A stretch of DNA of 64,000 nucleotides from DASWJZ01 sp963814905 (GTDB taxonomy: Bacteria; Pseudomonadota; Alphaproteobacteria; Rhizobiales; Afifellaceae), in contig CAWFEM010000020.1 of NCBI GenBank assembly GCA_963814905.1, positions 1 to 64,000 on the forward strand, written 5' to 3'. Positions 54,244 to 63,736 of the stretch are shown piece by piece. The notes below the pieces were generated by a model. The model was not told where the DNA came from and did not search any database. It saw nothing but the letters and a program-made list of their open reading frames with translations. Position numbers and translations under genes: made by a program. Every line of letters starts with the position of its first letter. The first letter of the stretch is position 1.

Positions 54244-55220
54244 GATACCCCGCCTCCGAGAAGCTGGAGATCATCCGGCTGGTCGAGCAGTCGCACCTGC
54301 CGGTGAAGCGCACGCTGGAGAAGCTCGGCATCCCCAGGGCGACCTTCTACCGATGGTCCGATCTCTATCAAAGCGGCGGGCCGGAGGCCCTCGACGATCG
54401 CTCACCTCGGCCGGATCGCGTCTGGAACCGCATCCCGGACGCTGTGCGCGAGCGGATCAAGAACCTGGCGCTCGACGAGCCGGCGCTGTCGCCGCGGGAG
54501 CTGGCCGTGCGCTTCACCGACACCGAAGGCTACTTCGTGTCGGAAGCTTCGGTCTACCGCCTGCTCAAGGCGCTCGATCTGATCGCCAGCCCCGCCTACA
54601 TCGTCATCAAGGCGGCGGACGAGTTCAAGGACAAGACCACGGCGCCCAACCAGCTCTGGCAGACCGACTTCACCTATCTGAAGGTCATCGGCTGGGGCTG
54701 GTTCTATCTGTCGAGCGTGCTCGACGACTTCTCGCGCTACATCATCGCCTGGAAGCTGTGCACGACGATGAAGGCCGAGGACGTCACCGCCACGCTCGAC
54801 CTGGCGCTGCAGGCCTCCGGGCTGGACCAGGCCCGGGTCGTTCACCGGCCGCGGCTCTTGTCGGACAATGGCTCGAGCTACGTCTCGGCCGACCTCGCCA
54901 AATGGCTCGATGGCCAGGACATGGATCACGTCCGCGGCGCTCCCTATCACCCCATGACCCAGGGCAAGATCGAGCGCTGGCACCAGACGCTGAAGAACCG
55001 CATCCTGCTCGAGAACTACTACCTGCCCGGCGACCTCGAGGCCCAGATCGACGCCTTCGTCGCCAACTACAATCACCTGCGTTACCACGAGAGCCTCGGC
55101 AACCTGACGCCGGCCGACGTCTACTTCGGGCGCGGCCAGACAATCCTCATCGAAAGGGAAAGGATCAAACGACAGACCATCGCAAACCGACGCTTGCTGC
55201 ATCGCCGGCAGGCCGCATAA
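54240..55220 (+). CDS. IS3-family transposase OrfB (integrase core)
   Basis: 326 residues overlapping orfA by ATGA. The N-terminal HTH_21-type region (KLGIPRATFYRW) is followed by the DDE integrase core: first Asp in LWQTDFTYLKV, second Asp in RLLSDNGSSYVS and Glu in MTQGKIERWHQTLKN, with HLRYHESLGNLTPADVYFGR at the C-terminus. All three catalytic residues are present and the frame is intact, so this copy may be active. Confidence 0.92.
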   Translation: MRYPASEKLEIIRLVEQSHLPVKRTLEKLGIPRATFYRWSDLYQSGGPEALDDRSPRPDRVWNRIPDAVRERIKNLALDEPALSPRELAVRFTDTEGYFVSEASVYRLLKALDLIASPAYIVIKAADEFKDKTTAPNQLWQTDFTYLKVIGWGWFYLSSVLDDFSRYIIAWKLCTTMKAEDVTATLDLALQASGLDQARVVHRPRLLSDNGSSYVSADLAKWLDGQDMDHVRGAPYHPMTQGKIERWHQTLKNRILLENYYLPGDLEAQIDAFVANYNHLRYHESLGNLTPADVYFGRGQTILIERERIKRQTIANRRLLHRRQAA

Positions 55221-55294
55221 CATCAACAACCAGACGAGCCAGAGCCTCCCTTAAATGACGCCGCTCGAGGTCTCAAAAACTCTGATGACGGACA

Positions 55295-55657
55295 ATTGTT
55301 AATTCCTCCCCATTTCTTTGTTTCAGAGATAGGGGGCGAGCACCGCGGGCCATCGTGCGACATGGCTGGTGAGGTCAACTCGACGCCGAACTCGCACGCT
55401 GGACATGAGCCATGGCCTCGGGCCTCGGGACCGCATCTCCGCATTCGCCGCATCCTGAGATAGCGGCAGTCAAGTGTGCTCCCATGGGAAGGGGGATGGC
55501 AACGTCTAGTTTGGCGTGCGTCGGAAATTGGCGCGTAGCGGAGCATCGTACTCGTAATCGACGGAAGCCAAAATCCTGCCGTTTGACTCAATCCGGGCGC
55601 CGTGATGCCATGAATTCTTGTGTTATCGATAGGCACAAAGCAAAAAGGGAGATACCG
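55295..55657. other. Intergenic region, no gene seen
   Basis: 363 bp between the IS3 right end and the sugar binding-protein gene. It presumably holds that operon's promoter. No repeat, RNA or operator is recognised. Confidence 0.5.
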
Positions 55658-57094
55658 ATGAGTGCAAGGATAATTTTTCCGCTCCTTGGTGCTGCGGCGC
55701 TGATCCAGTTCGCAGTCCTGCCCTCCGCCGCTCAGGAGAACGCCGCCACTAAGGCGGTGGAAGCTGCTAAGGCCTTTTCGGGGGTGACCCTCAACACGGC
55801 TGAAGAGGCCGGGCTTCTCGCCATGCTCGGCATCAACATCAACGGGCCGGAGTGGGAGGAACTCACCGGGATCTCTGTGCACGTCAACGAGATTCCCTTC
55901 GAAGAACTCTTCACCAAGCAGATGCTTGAGCATCAGGCCGGAAGCGGTGCCTATGACGTGATGCTCGTGGGGCCGTCATGGGTTGCCGATATGGCGCGTG
56001 CTGGTGCGCTGGAGCCTCTCGATCCATACATCGAAAAGTATGGCGTGGCATCCGAGTTCGAAGACATAGCCCCGGCCTTCAAGGACTGGATGACCTACGA
56101 CGGCAAGACCTACGGGCTGGTGATCGATGGCGACGTCCACTTGCTCTATTATCGCAAGGACATCTTCAGTGATCCGAAGAACCAGGAAGAGTTCAAGGCG
56201 AAATACGGCTACGATCTCGGGCCGCCGCAAACCTGGAAAGCGTTCGGAGAGATCTGTCGGTTCATCTCCGACAAATATGCGCCCGAGACGTATGGCGCTG
56301 GCCTAATCAACACCGGCTATATGCACTTCTTCTTTTCCGAGCGGCTGCGGACATATGGCGGCAAGTTCTTCGATCCGGAGACGATGAAGGCGACGGTCAA
56401 TAGCCCCGAGGCAGTTCAGGCACTGACCGATATGGTCGATCAGCTCAAATGCCAGCCACCGGGGGTGGAAACCTGGGGCTTCGGCAAGTCGCTTTCGGCG
56501 CTAAATTCCGGCGAGATCGCGATGACGATCACTTGGCCGCCGGTGGCGCGCTGGGCGCAGGGCATTAACGCCGACGAGCAGGCGCTTTCCTGGGTTCCTG
56601 AAAGCCAAGTCATTGACGAGATCGGCTATGCGCTTCCGCCGGGCGGTCATCCCGAGCTTGCTTCCGGATTTCTGCTCGCTGTCTCGCCGGACAGTAAGAA
56701 CAAGGAGGCCGCCTATCTCTACATCCAGTGGCTCCACTCGAAGCAGGAGAGCCTTAAGAACGTGATGCGCCCGCTCGGTCTGCGCGATCCCTTCCGGATC
56801 TCGCACTATGAGAGCCCGGAGTTTCGGAACCTATGGCCAACCGCTGGGGAGTATCTCGACATCCTGAAGAGGGGTGGAGAGCAGGGCTACGCCGACCTCG
56901 CCATCCTGGAGACCTACAAATATTGGGACTCCATGGGGCGGGCGGTCACCGCGGCGATCGGCGGCAAGGATCCAAAGCAGGCTCTCGACGATCTCGCAGC
57001 CGAGTGGAACTCCCTGACCGAGCAGATCGGGGTGGAGCGCCAGAAAGAGGCGTACGCGAACTGGGCGGCGAAGCCGAGCGCCTATCGCGATTAG
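55658..57094 (+). CDS. Sugar-type ABC transporter substrate-binding protein
   Basis: 478 residues from ATG 55658 (AAAGGGAG upstream). The signal peptide ends LPSAA-QENA. It is a family 1 extracellular binding protein: EWEELTGISVHVNEIPFEELFTKQMLEHQAGSGAYDVMLVG, then GDVHLLYYRKDIFSDP and ALNSGEIAMTITWPPVARW. A prelude of about 40 residues (AKAFSGVTLNTAEEAGLLAML) is unusual for the family. It heads an importer with two permeases but no ATPase gene. The ligand is unknown. Confidence 0.86.
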   Translation: MSARIIFPLLGAAALIQFAVLPSAAQENAATKAVEAAKAFSGVTLNTAEEAGLLAMLGININGPEWEELTGISVHVNEIPFEELFTKQMLEHQAGSGAYDVMLVGPSWVADMARAGALEPLDPYIEKYGVASEFEDIAPAFKDWMTYDGKTYGLVIDGDVHLLYYRKDIFSDPKNQEEFKAKYGYDLGPPQTWKAFGEICRFISDKYAPETYGAGLINTGYMHFFFSERLRTYGGKFFDPETMKATVNSPEAVQALTDMVDQLKCQPPGVETWGFGKSLSALNSGEIAMTITWPPVARWAQGINADEQALSWVPESQVIDEIGYALPPGGHPELASGFLLAVSPDSKNKEAAYLYIQWLHSKQESLKNVMRPLGLRDPFRISHYESPEFRNLWPTAGEYLDILKRGGEQGYADLAILETYKYWDSMGRAVTAAIGGKDPKQALDDLAAEWNSLTEQIGVERQKEAYANWAAKPSAYRD

Positions 57095-57163
57095 GAAGAC
57101 TTCACTTGCGGTGGGGGCGGCGGAACAAATAGCCGGCCGCTCCCACATTTCGGATTTCGGGAT

Positions 57164-58075
57164 ATGGGGGCCGGGGTGGCCGCACCCAAACATGTGCATG
57201 CCGCGGAAAGTATCGATCCCGGCGCCTTCAAATACGTTCTGATCTTTCCGGCGGTGGCAATACTGCTGCTGATGGGAATATTTCCGCTGCTCTACGCGGT
57301 CGTCGTCAGCTTTCAGCGCCTGAGCCTAAGCGACAAGATTACCAACTTTCAGGGCTTCTTGAACTACGCGCGCCTCGTCACCGACGACCGGTTCTGGCAT
57401 GCGCTTCTGCACACCGGGATCATAAGCGTCGCCGCTTTGCCGATCCAGCTCATGTTCGGTCTTCTTCTAGCCAGCCACTTCCTGAACGACCGGCCCTTCA
57501 AGCGGATTTTCGTGGCGCTTCTAATAATACCCGCAGTGATCTCGCCGATGGTGGCGGGCTCGATGTGGAGGTTGATGTTCGATGACCGCTACGGCCCGAT
57601 CAACCAGATCATCAGCTGGATCATTGGCGAGCGAGTTTCAATTCTCTGGACGATCAAGCCGGGCCTCGCATATCCCGCGATTATTGTCTGCGATGTTTGG
57701 CAGTGGACGCCATTCATGTTCATCATACTGCTTGCCGCCCTCGCCAACGTCGATCAGGAACAGCACGACGCCGCCGCTATAGACGGAGCGACGCGCTGGC
57801 AGACTTTCCGCCACGTGACTTTGCCAGCCATCTGGCCGGTGATGATGATCGCGCTCCTCATCCGCGGCCTCGATCTCATTCGCATCTTCGACATCGTGTG
57901 GCAGCTGACGCGTGGCGGGCCGGGCAACGCGACAGAGACAATTTCCATCTACGCCTATCTGCGCGGTTTCCACGAGTTCGATACCAGCTACGTTGGGGCA
58001 ATGGTCGTTGTGCTGGTGATCGGACTCTCGGCACTGCTCATCGTTGCTTTGAAGCGCATGGAGATCGCGCGATGA
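57164..58075 (+). CDS. ABC transporter permease (MalF type)
   Basis: 303 residues with six membrane segments, first at YVLIFPAVAILLLMGIFPLL. The EAA loop is HDAAAIDGATRWQTFRHVTLP. TRGGPGNATETISIYAYLRGF is the usual MalF-type C-terminal motif. Its stop overlaps the next permease start (ATGA, 58072-58075), indicating translational coupling. The start at 57164 is ATG without a strong ribosome site. Confidence 0.85.
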   Translation: MGAGVAAPKHVHAAESIDPGAFKYVLIFPAVAILLLMGIFPLLYAVVVSFQRLSLSDKITNFQGFLNYARLVTDDRFWHALLHTGIISVAALPIQLMFGLLLASHFLNDRPFKRIFVALLIIPAVISPMVAGSMWRLMFDDRYGPINQIISWIIGERVSILWTIKPGLAYPAIIVCDVWQWTPFMFIILLAALANVDQEQHDAAAIDGATRWQTFRHVTLPAIWPVMMIALLIRGLDLIRIFDIVWQLTRGGPGNATETISIYAYLRGFHEFDTSYVGAMVVVLVIGLSALLIVALKRMEIAR

Positions 58076-58891
58076 GCGCGCGCCTTCGCAGTGCAGGCTG
58101 GTACGGGACCTCGCTCGCCATCGTCGTGGTGATGCTGTTCCCCGTCTATTGGATGTTCGCAGTGTCGCTGAAGACGCCGCGCGAGATCTTCAAGTACCCG
58201 CCAGTTTGGTACCCGCACACGCCGCAATTCGCCAATTTCTGGGTGCTCATCCGAGACGGCGACGTTTGGACGATCTGGAACAGCTTCGTCATTGCCTCGA
58301 TGAGCACGCTCTTCGCGATGGCGTTTGGCACGATGTGCGCTTATTCCATCGTCCGCTTCAGGACCGGCGGCGAGAACCTGGCAATCTGGATTCTTGTCGC
58401 AGCGCCTGCTTCCGCCGATCGCCATCGTCTTTCCGGTCTTCTTAATTTTTGCGAAGCTCGGCCTCACAGACACCTACACCGGGCTGATCCTCCTCTACAC
58501 TGCCTTCGCGCTCCCCTATGTGATCTGGCTCATGCGGGGGTACATTCAGGATATCCCGGTCGAGCTCGAAGAATCCGCGCTGGTGGACGGCGCGACCCGG
58601 TGGCAGGTTCTCCGACTCATCGTCATTCCGGTTGCGCGCAACGGCATCTTCGCCACCGCCGTCTTCGCCTTCATCTTTTCTTGGAACGAGTTCCTATTTG
58701 CGCTTGTGCTCACACGGACGCAAGTGCTGACCTACACCGTGCAGGTTAGCCAGTATTTTGGTGCTCAATCGACGTTCTGGGCGAAAATTTCCGCGATGTC
58801 GGTGTTGGGTACGCTGCCGGTATTTTTCGCAGTTGCGGCGCTTCAACGCTACCTAGTGCGCGGCATTTCACTTGGAGCTGTAAAAGGCTGA
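58072..58891 (+). pseudogene. ABC transporter permease (MalG type), disrupted by a +1 frameshift
   Basis: The first 108 residues from ATG 58072 (SAGWYGTSLAIVVVMLFPVY ... GGENLAIWIL) and the remainder (SQRLLPPIAIVFPVFLIFAK ... YLVRGISLGAVKG) are in different frames. Removing one T at 58394-58395 joins them as IWILSQRLLPP for a 272-residue protein. The EAA loop EESALVDGATRWQVLRLIVIP is in the second part. Without the frame the importer lacks half its channel, so the system is inactive or the read has an indel. Confidence 0.82.
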
Positions 58892-59280
58892 TGGAGACCG
58901 ATGACGAATTGCGGGTCAACCAGTTTGGCGCAGGAACCCGGAGAGATACCACGTCAATCAGAGTCGCCCCTGGACAAGGCGTACGCCCTTGATCGCTGAC
59001 TCTCAGACCCCCCGATTCCGTTGACACGGGGTCAGGTGTGACACCGGAACGTTCACCAATACCCATGTGGCGAGTGCTGTTTGGACGCCAGGGCGTCAAG
59101 GCGTTGCGTCGGATATGCTGATTTCAGCTGGATTGTTAGTCTCCGGCTTAGCCGGTCTGTTGCCGGTCTGTCGCGAGCCACCCCACTGCTCAAATAGGAG
59201 GCGGGGGATGGATCGCTCCGCTTGCATAAGACTGCCTGCGGATTGAGAAGAGTGCTTTACCGCACGACCGGAGCCTCGCC
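58892..59280. other. Intergenic region, no gene seen
   Basis: 389 bp between the frameshifted permease and the PLP-enzyme gene. Several stops occur in all frames. No ATPase remnant for the preceding transporter is seen here. Confidence 0.5.
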
Positions 59281-60570
59281 GTGGCCAAGGATCAACATCA
59301 CAGAGACCGTATCGGCAATCAAAAGCTCAAGCCCGAGACTCTCATGCTCGGCTACGGCTACGATCCGCAGCTCTCCGAGGGCGCGGTGAAGCCGCCGGTG
59401 TTCTTGACCTCCACGTTCGTGTTCAAGAGCGCCGAGGACGGCAAGGATTTCTTCGATTACGTCTCCGGACGGCGAGAACCCCCAGCCGGAGAAGCGGCAG
59501 GTCTTGTCTACAGCCGCTTCAACCATCCCAATTCCGAGATTGTCGAGGATCGTCTCAGGGTCTTCGAGGACGCAGAGGCGGCGCTGTTGTTTTCCTCGGG
59601 CATGGCAGCGATCGCCACCACCATCCTTGCATACGCGCGCCCCGGCGACGTCATCTTGCACTCGCAACCGCTCTATGGGGGGACGGAGACGCTTGTGACG
59701 AAGACATTGACGCCGATGGGCATCAAGGCGGTCGGCTTCGCCGATGGGGTGGACGAGGCGACCGTTCGCAAGGCGGTCGAGGAGGCCCGCGCGCTCGGGC
59801 GGATCTCGATTGTCATGATCGAAACCCCCTCGAACCCGCTCAACACGCTGGTCGACATCGCGCTGATGCGGAGGCTCGCCGATGAGATAGGCGCGGCGCA
59901 GGGAAGCACGCCGGTGGTGGTGTGCGACAATACGCTCCTCGGTCCGCTCTTCCAGAAGCCGCTCGTCCACGGCGCCGATGTGTCCGCCTACTCACTGACC
60001 AAATATGTCGGCGGACATTCGGACCTAATTGCGGGCGCGGCGCTCGGATCGACAGCAGTTATGAAACCGATACGCGCGTTGCGCTCGGCGATCGGCACGC
60101 AACTCGATGCGTTTCCCTGCTGGATGATCGCGCGATCGCTGGAGACGCTGAGCCTCCGCATGCATGAGGGAACCCGGAACGGCCAAATCGTGGCGGATTT
60201 CCTGAAGTCCCACCCTGCCGTTTCGCGCGTCGATCATCTCAGCTTCCTACCGCAGAGATCGCCGGAGCGGAGGGTCTACGAAGCACAGTGCGAAGCTCCA
60301 GGCTCGACACTCGCCTTTCATATTGTTGGTGGCGAAGCTGAAGCCTTTCGCGTGCTGAATGCGCTGAAGATCATTAAGCTCGCCGTCTCGCTCGGCGGGA
60401 CCGAATCGCTCGTGTGCCACCCTGCCTCGACTACGCATTCCGGAGTACCGAAGGCGGTGCGCGATCGTATCGGGGTCACAGATTCGACGATCCGCCTCTC
60501 GGTTGGAATCGAGCATCCTGACGATCTCGTTGCGGATCTCGCTCAGGCGCTGGCGAGGATCAACGGGTGA
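59281..60570 (+). CDS. Cys/Met-metabolism PLP enzyme (cystathionine gamma-synthase/methionine gamma-lyase family)
   Basis: 429 residues from a GTG with GGAG upstream. It has a fold-type I PLP enzyme with YSRFNHPNSEIVEDRL, SSGMAAIATTILAYARPGD (phosphate site), PLYGGTETL, the Asp region VVVCDNTLLGP and Schiff-base Lys in YSLTKYVGGHSDLIAG. The C-terminus SLGGTESLVCHPASTTHSGV and RLSVGIEHPDDLVADL are family hallmarks. An insertion near residues 60-70 (GRREPPAGEAAG) separates it from canonical MetB/MetC. Substrate could be a gamma-substituted amino acid or methionine; not decided by sequence. Confidence 0.85.
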   Translation: MAKDQHHRDRIGNQKLKPETLMLGYGYDPQLSEGAVKPPVFLTSTFVFKSAEDGKDFFDYVSGRREPPAGEAAGLVYSRFNHPNSEIVEDRLRVFEDAEAALLFSSGMAAIATTILAYARPGDVILHSQPLYGGTETLVTKTLTPMGIKAVGFADGVDEATVRKAVEEARALGRISIVMIETPSNPLNTLVDIALMRRLADEIGAAQGSTPVVVCDNTLLGPLFQKPLVHGADVSAYSLTKYVGGHSDLIAGAALGSTAVMKPIRALRSAIGTQLDAFPCWMIARSLETLSLRMHEGTRNGQIVADFLKSHPAVSRVDHLSFLPQRSPERRVYEAQCEAPGSTLAFHIVGGEAEAFRVLNALKIIKLAVSLGGTESLVCHPASTTHSGVPKAVRDRIGVTDSTIRLSVGIEHPDDLVADLAQALARING

Positions 60571-60821
60571 GCTTCATTCTTCCCAAATTCGAACGCGCTG
60601 AACGATCGACGGGTCAGGCGGCTAACCGAAGTGCTCATCCCATTCCCAACAGAACGCTCCGCACGTGGAGTGGCCGACTCTTGCGCCGCCCTTTGGCCGG
60701 CATTTGCTCCGCCGTTGACATACGACATTTGACGGCCCGACTGCAGTGCCGCTGGTGAGTGTGATCCGAACCAAGTCAGCGGCCAAGATTGGCAGCGGAC
60801 CCGAATGTGCTGCCGAGTGAG

Positions 60822-63161
60822 CTAAGCCTTCTTCCGTGTTCTGGAGCCGATCGCGATGCGCCGCACGAGTTGAGAGGCCTCCGCGGCCGGCATTGCCGCG
60901 CCGAAATAGAAGCCCTGACCGTACTCGCCGCCGCTGTGCATGATTTCCTGCATGACATCGCGATGTTCAATGCCCTCAGCAATCGTGGGCAAGCCTAGGC
61001 TCTTTGCGAGATCGATGACCGAGCGCACGATCTTGGCGCTTCCCGAGTTTTTGTGCATCGATAGAACGAACGAGCGGTCGATCTTGATCTTGTCGAAGCG
61101 AAGCTCTTGAAGATTGTACAAGCTGGAATAGCCAGTGCCGAAGTCGTCCAAAGAGATCTTGATGCCGAGGTCCTGGAGCGCGACCAGGGTGGTGCGGACT
61201 GCATTAATACCGCTGACGAGCGCTGTCTCGGTAACTTCCACCTCCAAGCGTTTCGGTGGGAAATCCGTTTCGGACAGGATGGCGAGTATTTTCACCGGCA
61301 GAAGCGGATCAGCGAAGTGCAGCGGCGATATGTTGATCGAGATGGTGATCTCCGGCGACCAATCCCGCGCGTCCAGGCAGGCGCGGCGGAGAAGAAAATA
61401 GGTGAGTTCGCCGATGAGCCCGAGCTTTTCGGCTATTGGGATGAAGACCTCCGGCTCAACCTCTCCCCTGACGGGGTGGTGCCAGCGCGCGAGAATCTCG
61501 AAGCCGACCAACCGGTTTTCTGCCAGCTGCATCAGAGGTTGGTAGTGCGGTTGAATGGCGTGCGCCGCAACCGCCCTGCGCACATCCTCCTCCAGGGCAA
61601 CTCGTGCTCGTAGAGCCTCCTCCATGCTTTGGTTGAAAAAGCGATATGACCCTCGACCTTCTTCCTTGGCGCGATACATGGCGATGTCGGCCGCGCGGAG
61701 CAGCGTTTCCGGGTCGGTCCCGTCGGTTGGGCAGATGGCGATTCCAATGCTCGCACCGACCTCGACGAACTGGTGGCCGACCGCGATCGGTTTCGCAACA
61801 CTGGCGATGATGCGGTCGGCCAGGACGGCGGCAGCCCTGGTCGGTTCCTCCGGTATGACGCAGTCGAGTATGAAGCCGAACTCGTCGCCGCCGAGCCTGG
61901 CGATCGCGTCGCTTTTCCTCGCCAGATTGCCCAGACGGGTCGCAATTTCCCGTAAGACGTCATCCCCCGCCGCGTGACCACAAACGTCATTGACCGGCTT
62001 GAATCGGTCGAGGTCGACGCTCAGAACCGCATAGCCAACCGAGCCGCGCGCTGCGCGTCCCGCTGCAATGTGCAAGGTCTCGGCAAATAGCCGCCTGTTC
62101 GGCAACCCCGTAAGGGGGTCGTGTCTTGCCATCAACTCTGCAAGCTTGTGCGCGGCCTCCGTAGCCTCGTGCGCCTTTTCGAGCACCGCCAGATTTCGAC
62201 GGTACGTCTCGGCCTTCTCCTCCGCTACCCGTGCCCCTGCTTCCTTGAGAGAGGTGATGTCGGTATCTGTCCCAATGATGCGCGCGACGCTGCCGTCGGG
62301 CATCCACTCGACCGGCCGACCACGGCTGAGAATCCACATCCAGTGCCCGTCGCGGTGCCGCTCTCGATACTCGAAGGCGTTCTGCTTGAGTTCGCCGGAG
62401 TTCTGATGATCAGCTTCGTCGGCGATGCGCTGCCGATCGTCAGGATGAACCCGCGCCAACCAAGCGTCCCGGGAGGGGTCCACCCATTCGTCGAGGCCGA
62501 TGTCGCGCATCTTGCGCCACATGGGCGAGAAGAACGCCTTGTTGTGCCGAAGGTCGTGGTCCCACACGCCTTGCCCCGCGCCTTCTAGCGCGAAACTCCA
62601 GCGGCTCTCGCTTTCTACAAGAGCGTCTTCCGCAAGCTTGCGTTCAGTGATGTTGCGGCAGACGCCAACGATACCGATTACTTGGCCTTCCCCATTGCGT
62701 AAGGGCAATTTGCTCGTTGCCAGCCATTTCTTCTGGCCGGAACTCGTGACGACAAACTCCTCAATGTCGATCTCCGGCTCTCCGGAACTTTGCACTCGCT
62801 GCTCGTCGGCGAAGAATTTGCTCGCGAGGTCGTGTGGATGTAGGTCGAAATCGGTCTTGCCAATAAGGTCCTCAACAGCGAGACCGAGATCCTCGGCCAC
62901 GGCGCGATTGGCAACAACAAAGCGACTTTTCGTATCCTTAACGAAAAGATAGTCGGGCACGGAGTTGATCATGGCACGAAGGAGAAGTCGCTCGGTGTTC
63001 CGATCACTGTGAGATCCTGGGGGTCCAAGGACTCTTGCTTGTAGACGGTCGGCTGACGGGAAAGTCGACCCAGGTTGATCAACCTGGGCAGCTCTGCCTT
63101 CACGCTTTGTGTCCGATCGGGTAGCCACCCGCGAATCCTCACTTTCTCGCAGCGCACCCAT
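60822..63161 (-). CDS. PAS-PAS-GGDEF-EAL cyclic-di-GMP signalling protein
   Basis: 779 residues if begun at ATG 63161. PAS 1 spans about 60-180 (AMINSVPDYLFVKDTKSRFVVAN) and PAS 2 about 185-310 (WILSRGRPVEWMPDG). The diguanylate cyclase domain (345-510) has an intact GGDEF at 424-428 and an RxxD inhibitory site (Arg415-Asp418) five residues before it. The phosphodiesterase domain (525-770) carries EIL (555-557) in place of EAL but keeps the other metal and base positions (NIS, DDFGTGYSS, KIDRS). It is cytoplasmic with no membrane helix. Both activities are possible. Confidence 0.92.
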   Translation of the reverse strand: MGALRESEDSRVATRSDTKREGRAAQVDQPGSTFPSADRLQARVLGPPGSHSDRNTERLLLRAMINSVPDYLFVKDTKSRFVVANRAVAEDLGLAVEDLIGKTDFDLHPHDLASKFFADEQRVQSSGEPEIDIEEFVVTSSGQKKWLATSKLPLRNGEGQVIGIVGVCRNITERKLAEDALVESESRWSFALEGAGQGVWDHDLRHNKAFFSPMWRKMRDIGLDEWVDPSRDAWLARVHPDDRQRIADEADHQNSGELKQNAFEYRERHRDGHWMWILSRGRPVEWMPDGSVARIIGTDTDITSLKEAGARVAEEKAETYRRNLAVLEKAHEATEAAHKLAELMARHDPLTGLPNRRLFAETLHIAAGRAARGSVGYAVLSVDLDRFKPVNDVCGHAAGDDVLREIATRLGNLARKSDAIARLGGDEFGFILDCVIPEEPTRAAAVLADRIIASVAKPIAVGHQFVEVGASIGIAICPTDGTDPETLLRAADIAMYRAKEEGRGSYRFFNQSMEEALRARVALEEDVRRAVAAHAIQPHYQPLMQLAENRLVGFEILARWHHPVRGEVEPEVFIPIAEKLGLIGELTYFLLRRACLDARDWSPEITISINISPLHFADPLLPVKILAILSETDFPPKRLEVEVTETALVSGINAVRTTLVALQDLGIKISLDDFGTGYSSLYNLQELRFDKIKIDRSFVLSMHKNSGSAKIVRSVIDLAKSLGLPTIAEGIEHRDVMQEIMHSGGEYGQGFYFGAAMPAAEASQLVRRIAIGSRTRKKA

Positions 63162-63339
63162 GCCCGCGGCTGATTGCGGCAGGCGGGTCGACGGGCGACC
63201 CTAGCTTCTCCGCGTTTCTTCTTAATTAAGGGGCTGTAAGGTGTCTCGGCCACTGCCCCATGAACCGCGCCAGGTTTGTCGGGGGCCATTTCGTTTGAGT
63301 TACGCTGCCATGGCCGGCTCATCCAGCATGGCGTAGTAG

Positions 63340-63560
63340 CGTTCCTCGGGATGGCGTTTTCTCAGGGAAGCGCCATGCCGGACCCCCTCGGGAAGGGCGC
63401 ATTTGTCGGGGAGCACGGCAGCTGGAACCGTGATTTCTTCAACGGCTATAAGGTCGTCTACATCCCATTCGCGAACGGCGAGCCCGCCAGCCTGCCTCAG
63501 GACGTCGTGACTGATTTCATCGAGGGCGACAAGGCATACGGTCGTCCGGTTGCCGTTGCG
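63340..63560 (+). pseudogene. C-terminal fragment of a PQQ-dependent sugar (sorbosone-type) dehydrogenase
   Basis: The frame shows LGMAFSQGSAMPDPLGKGAF, then GEHGSWNRDFFNGYKVVYIP and AYGRPVAV, the late part of soluble PQQ-dependent aldose/sorbosone dehydrogenases. No PQQ- or calcium-binding N-terminal part precedes it and no secretion signal is present. Immediately after GRPVAV the frame enters an unrelated HGG-type protein, so this is a fragment of about 70 residues. Confidence 0.6.
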
Positions 63561-63736
63561 GGCAAGCGGCGTTGCCGTATGCACGGCGGGGCCGCCGCTC
63601 CGGCGCACCGTGTGAGAATAAAAACGCATTGAAGCATGGCCTTTTCACCAAAGAGGCTGTCGCGGCTCGTCGCGAACTCGCGGCGCTTCTCAAGGCAGCT
63701 CGGAATACGATCAAAGAACTCGACTCAACCCTGTGA
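63555..63736 (+). pseudogene. HGG-motif small protein fragment, frameshifted
   Basis: AGKRRCRMHGGAAAPA in the incoming frame is followed, after a frame change near 63595-63612, by ENKNALKHGLFTKEAVAARR and IKELDSTL ending at TGA 63734-63736. This is the pattern of small Rhizobiales proteins with HGG and GNxNALKHG motifs, which often lie in phage-like or integrated regions. The N-terminal CRS/CGA-type zinc-like part is missing, replaced by the sugar-dehydrogenase fragment. Confidence 0.5.

Larger units (their letters stand above)
53782..55294 (+). mobile_element. IS3-family insertion sequence, about 1513 bp
   Basis: Left terminus TGTCCGGCGTCAGCACCCATG and right terminus ending GATGACGGACA are imperfect inverted repeats (9 of the last 11 bases pair). 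It encodes orfA and orfB overlapping by 4 bp, with an A7 slippery run at 54205-54211. The flanks (AAA left, ATT right) do not match, so no target duplication is visible. The left end is duplicated in tandem. Confidence 0.85.

Noticed and set aside
54224..55258. A 344-codon frame overlapping IS3 orfB
   Set aside because: Out of frame with the DDE core; product is Arg-rich shadow sequence.
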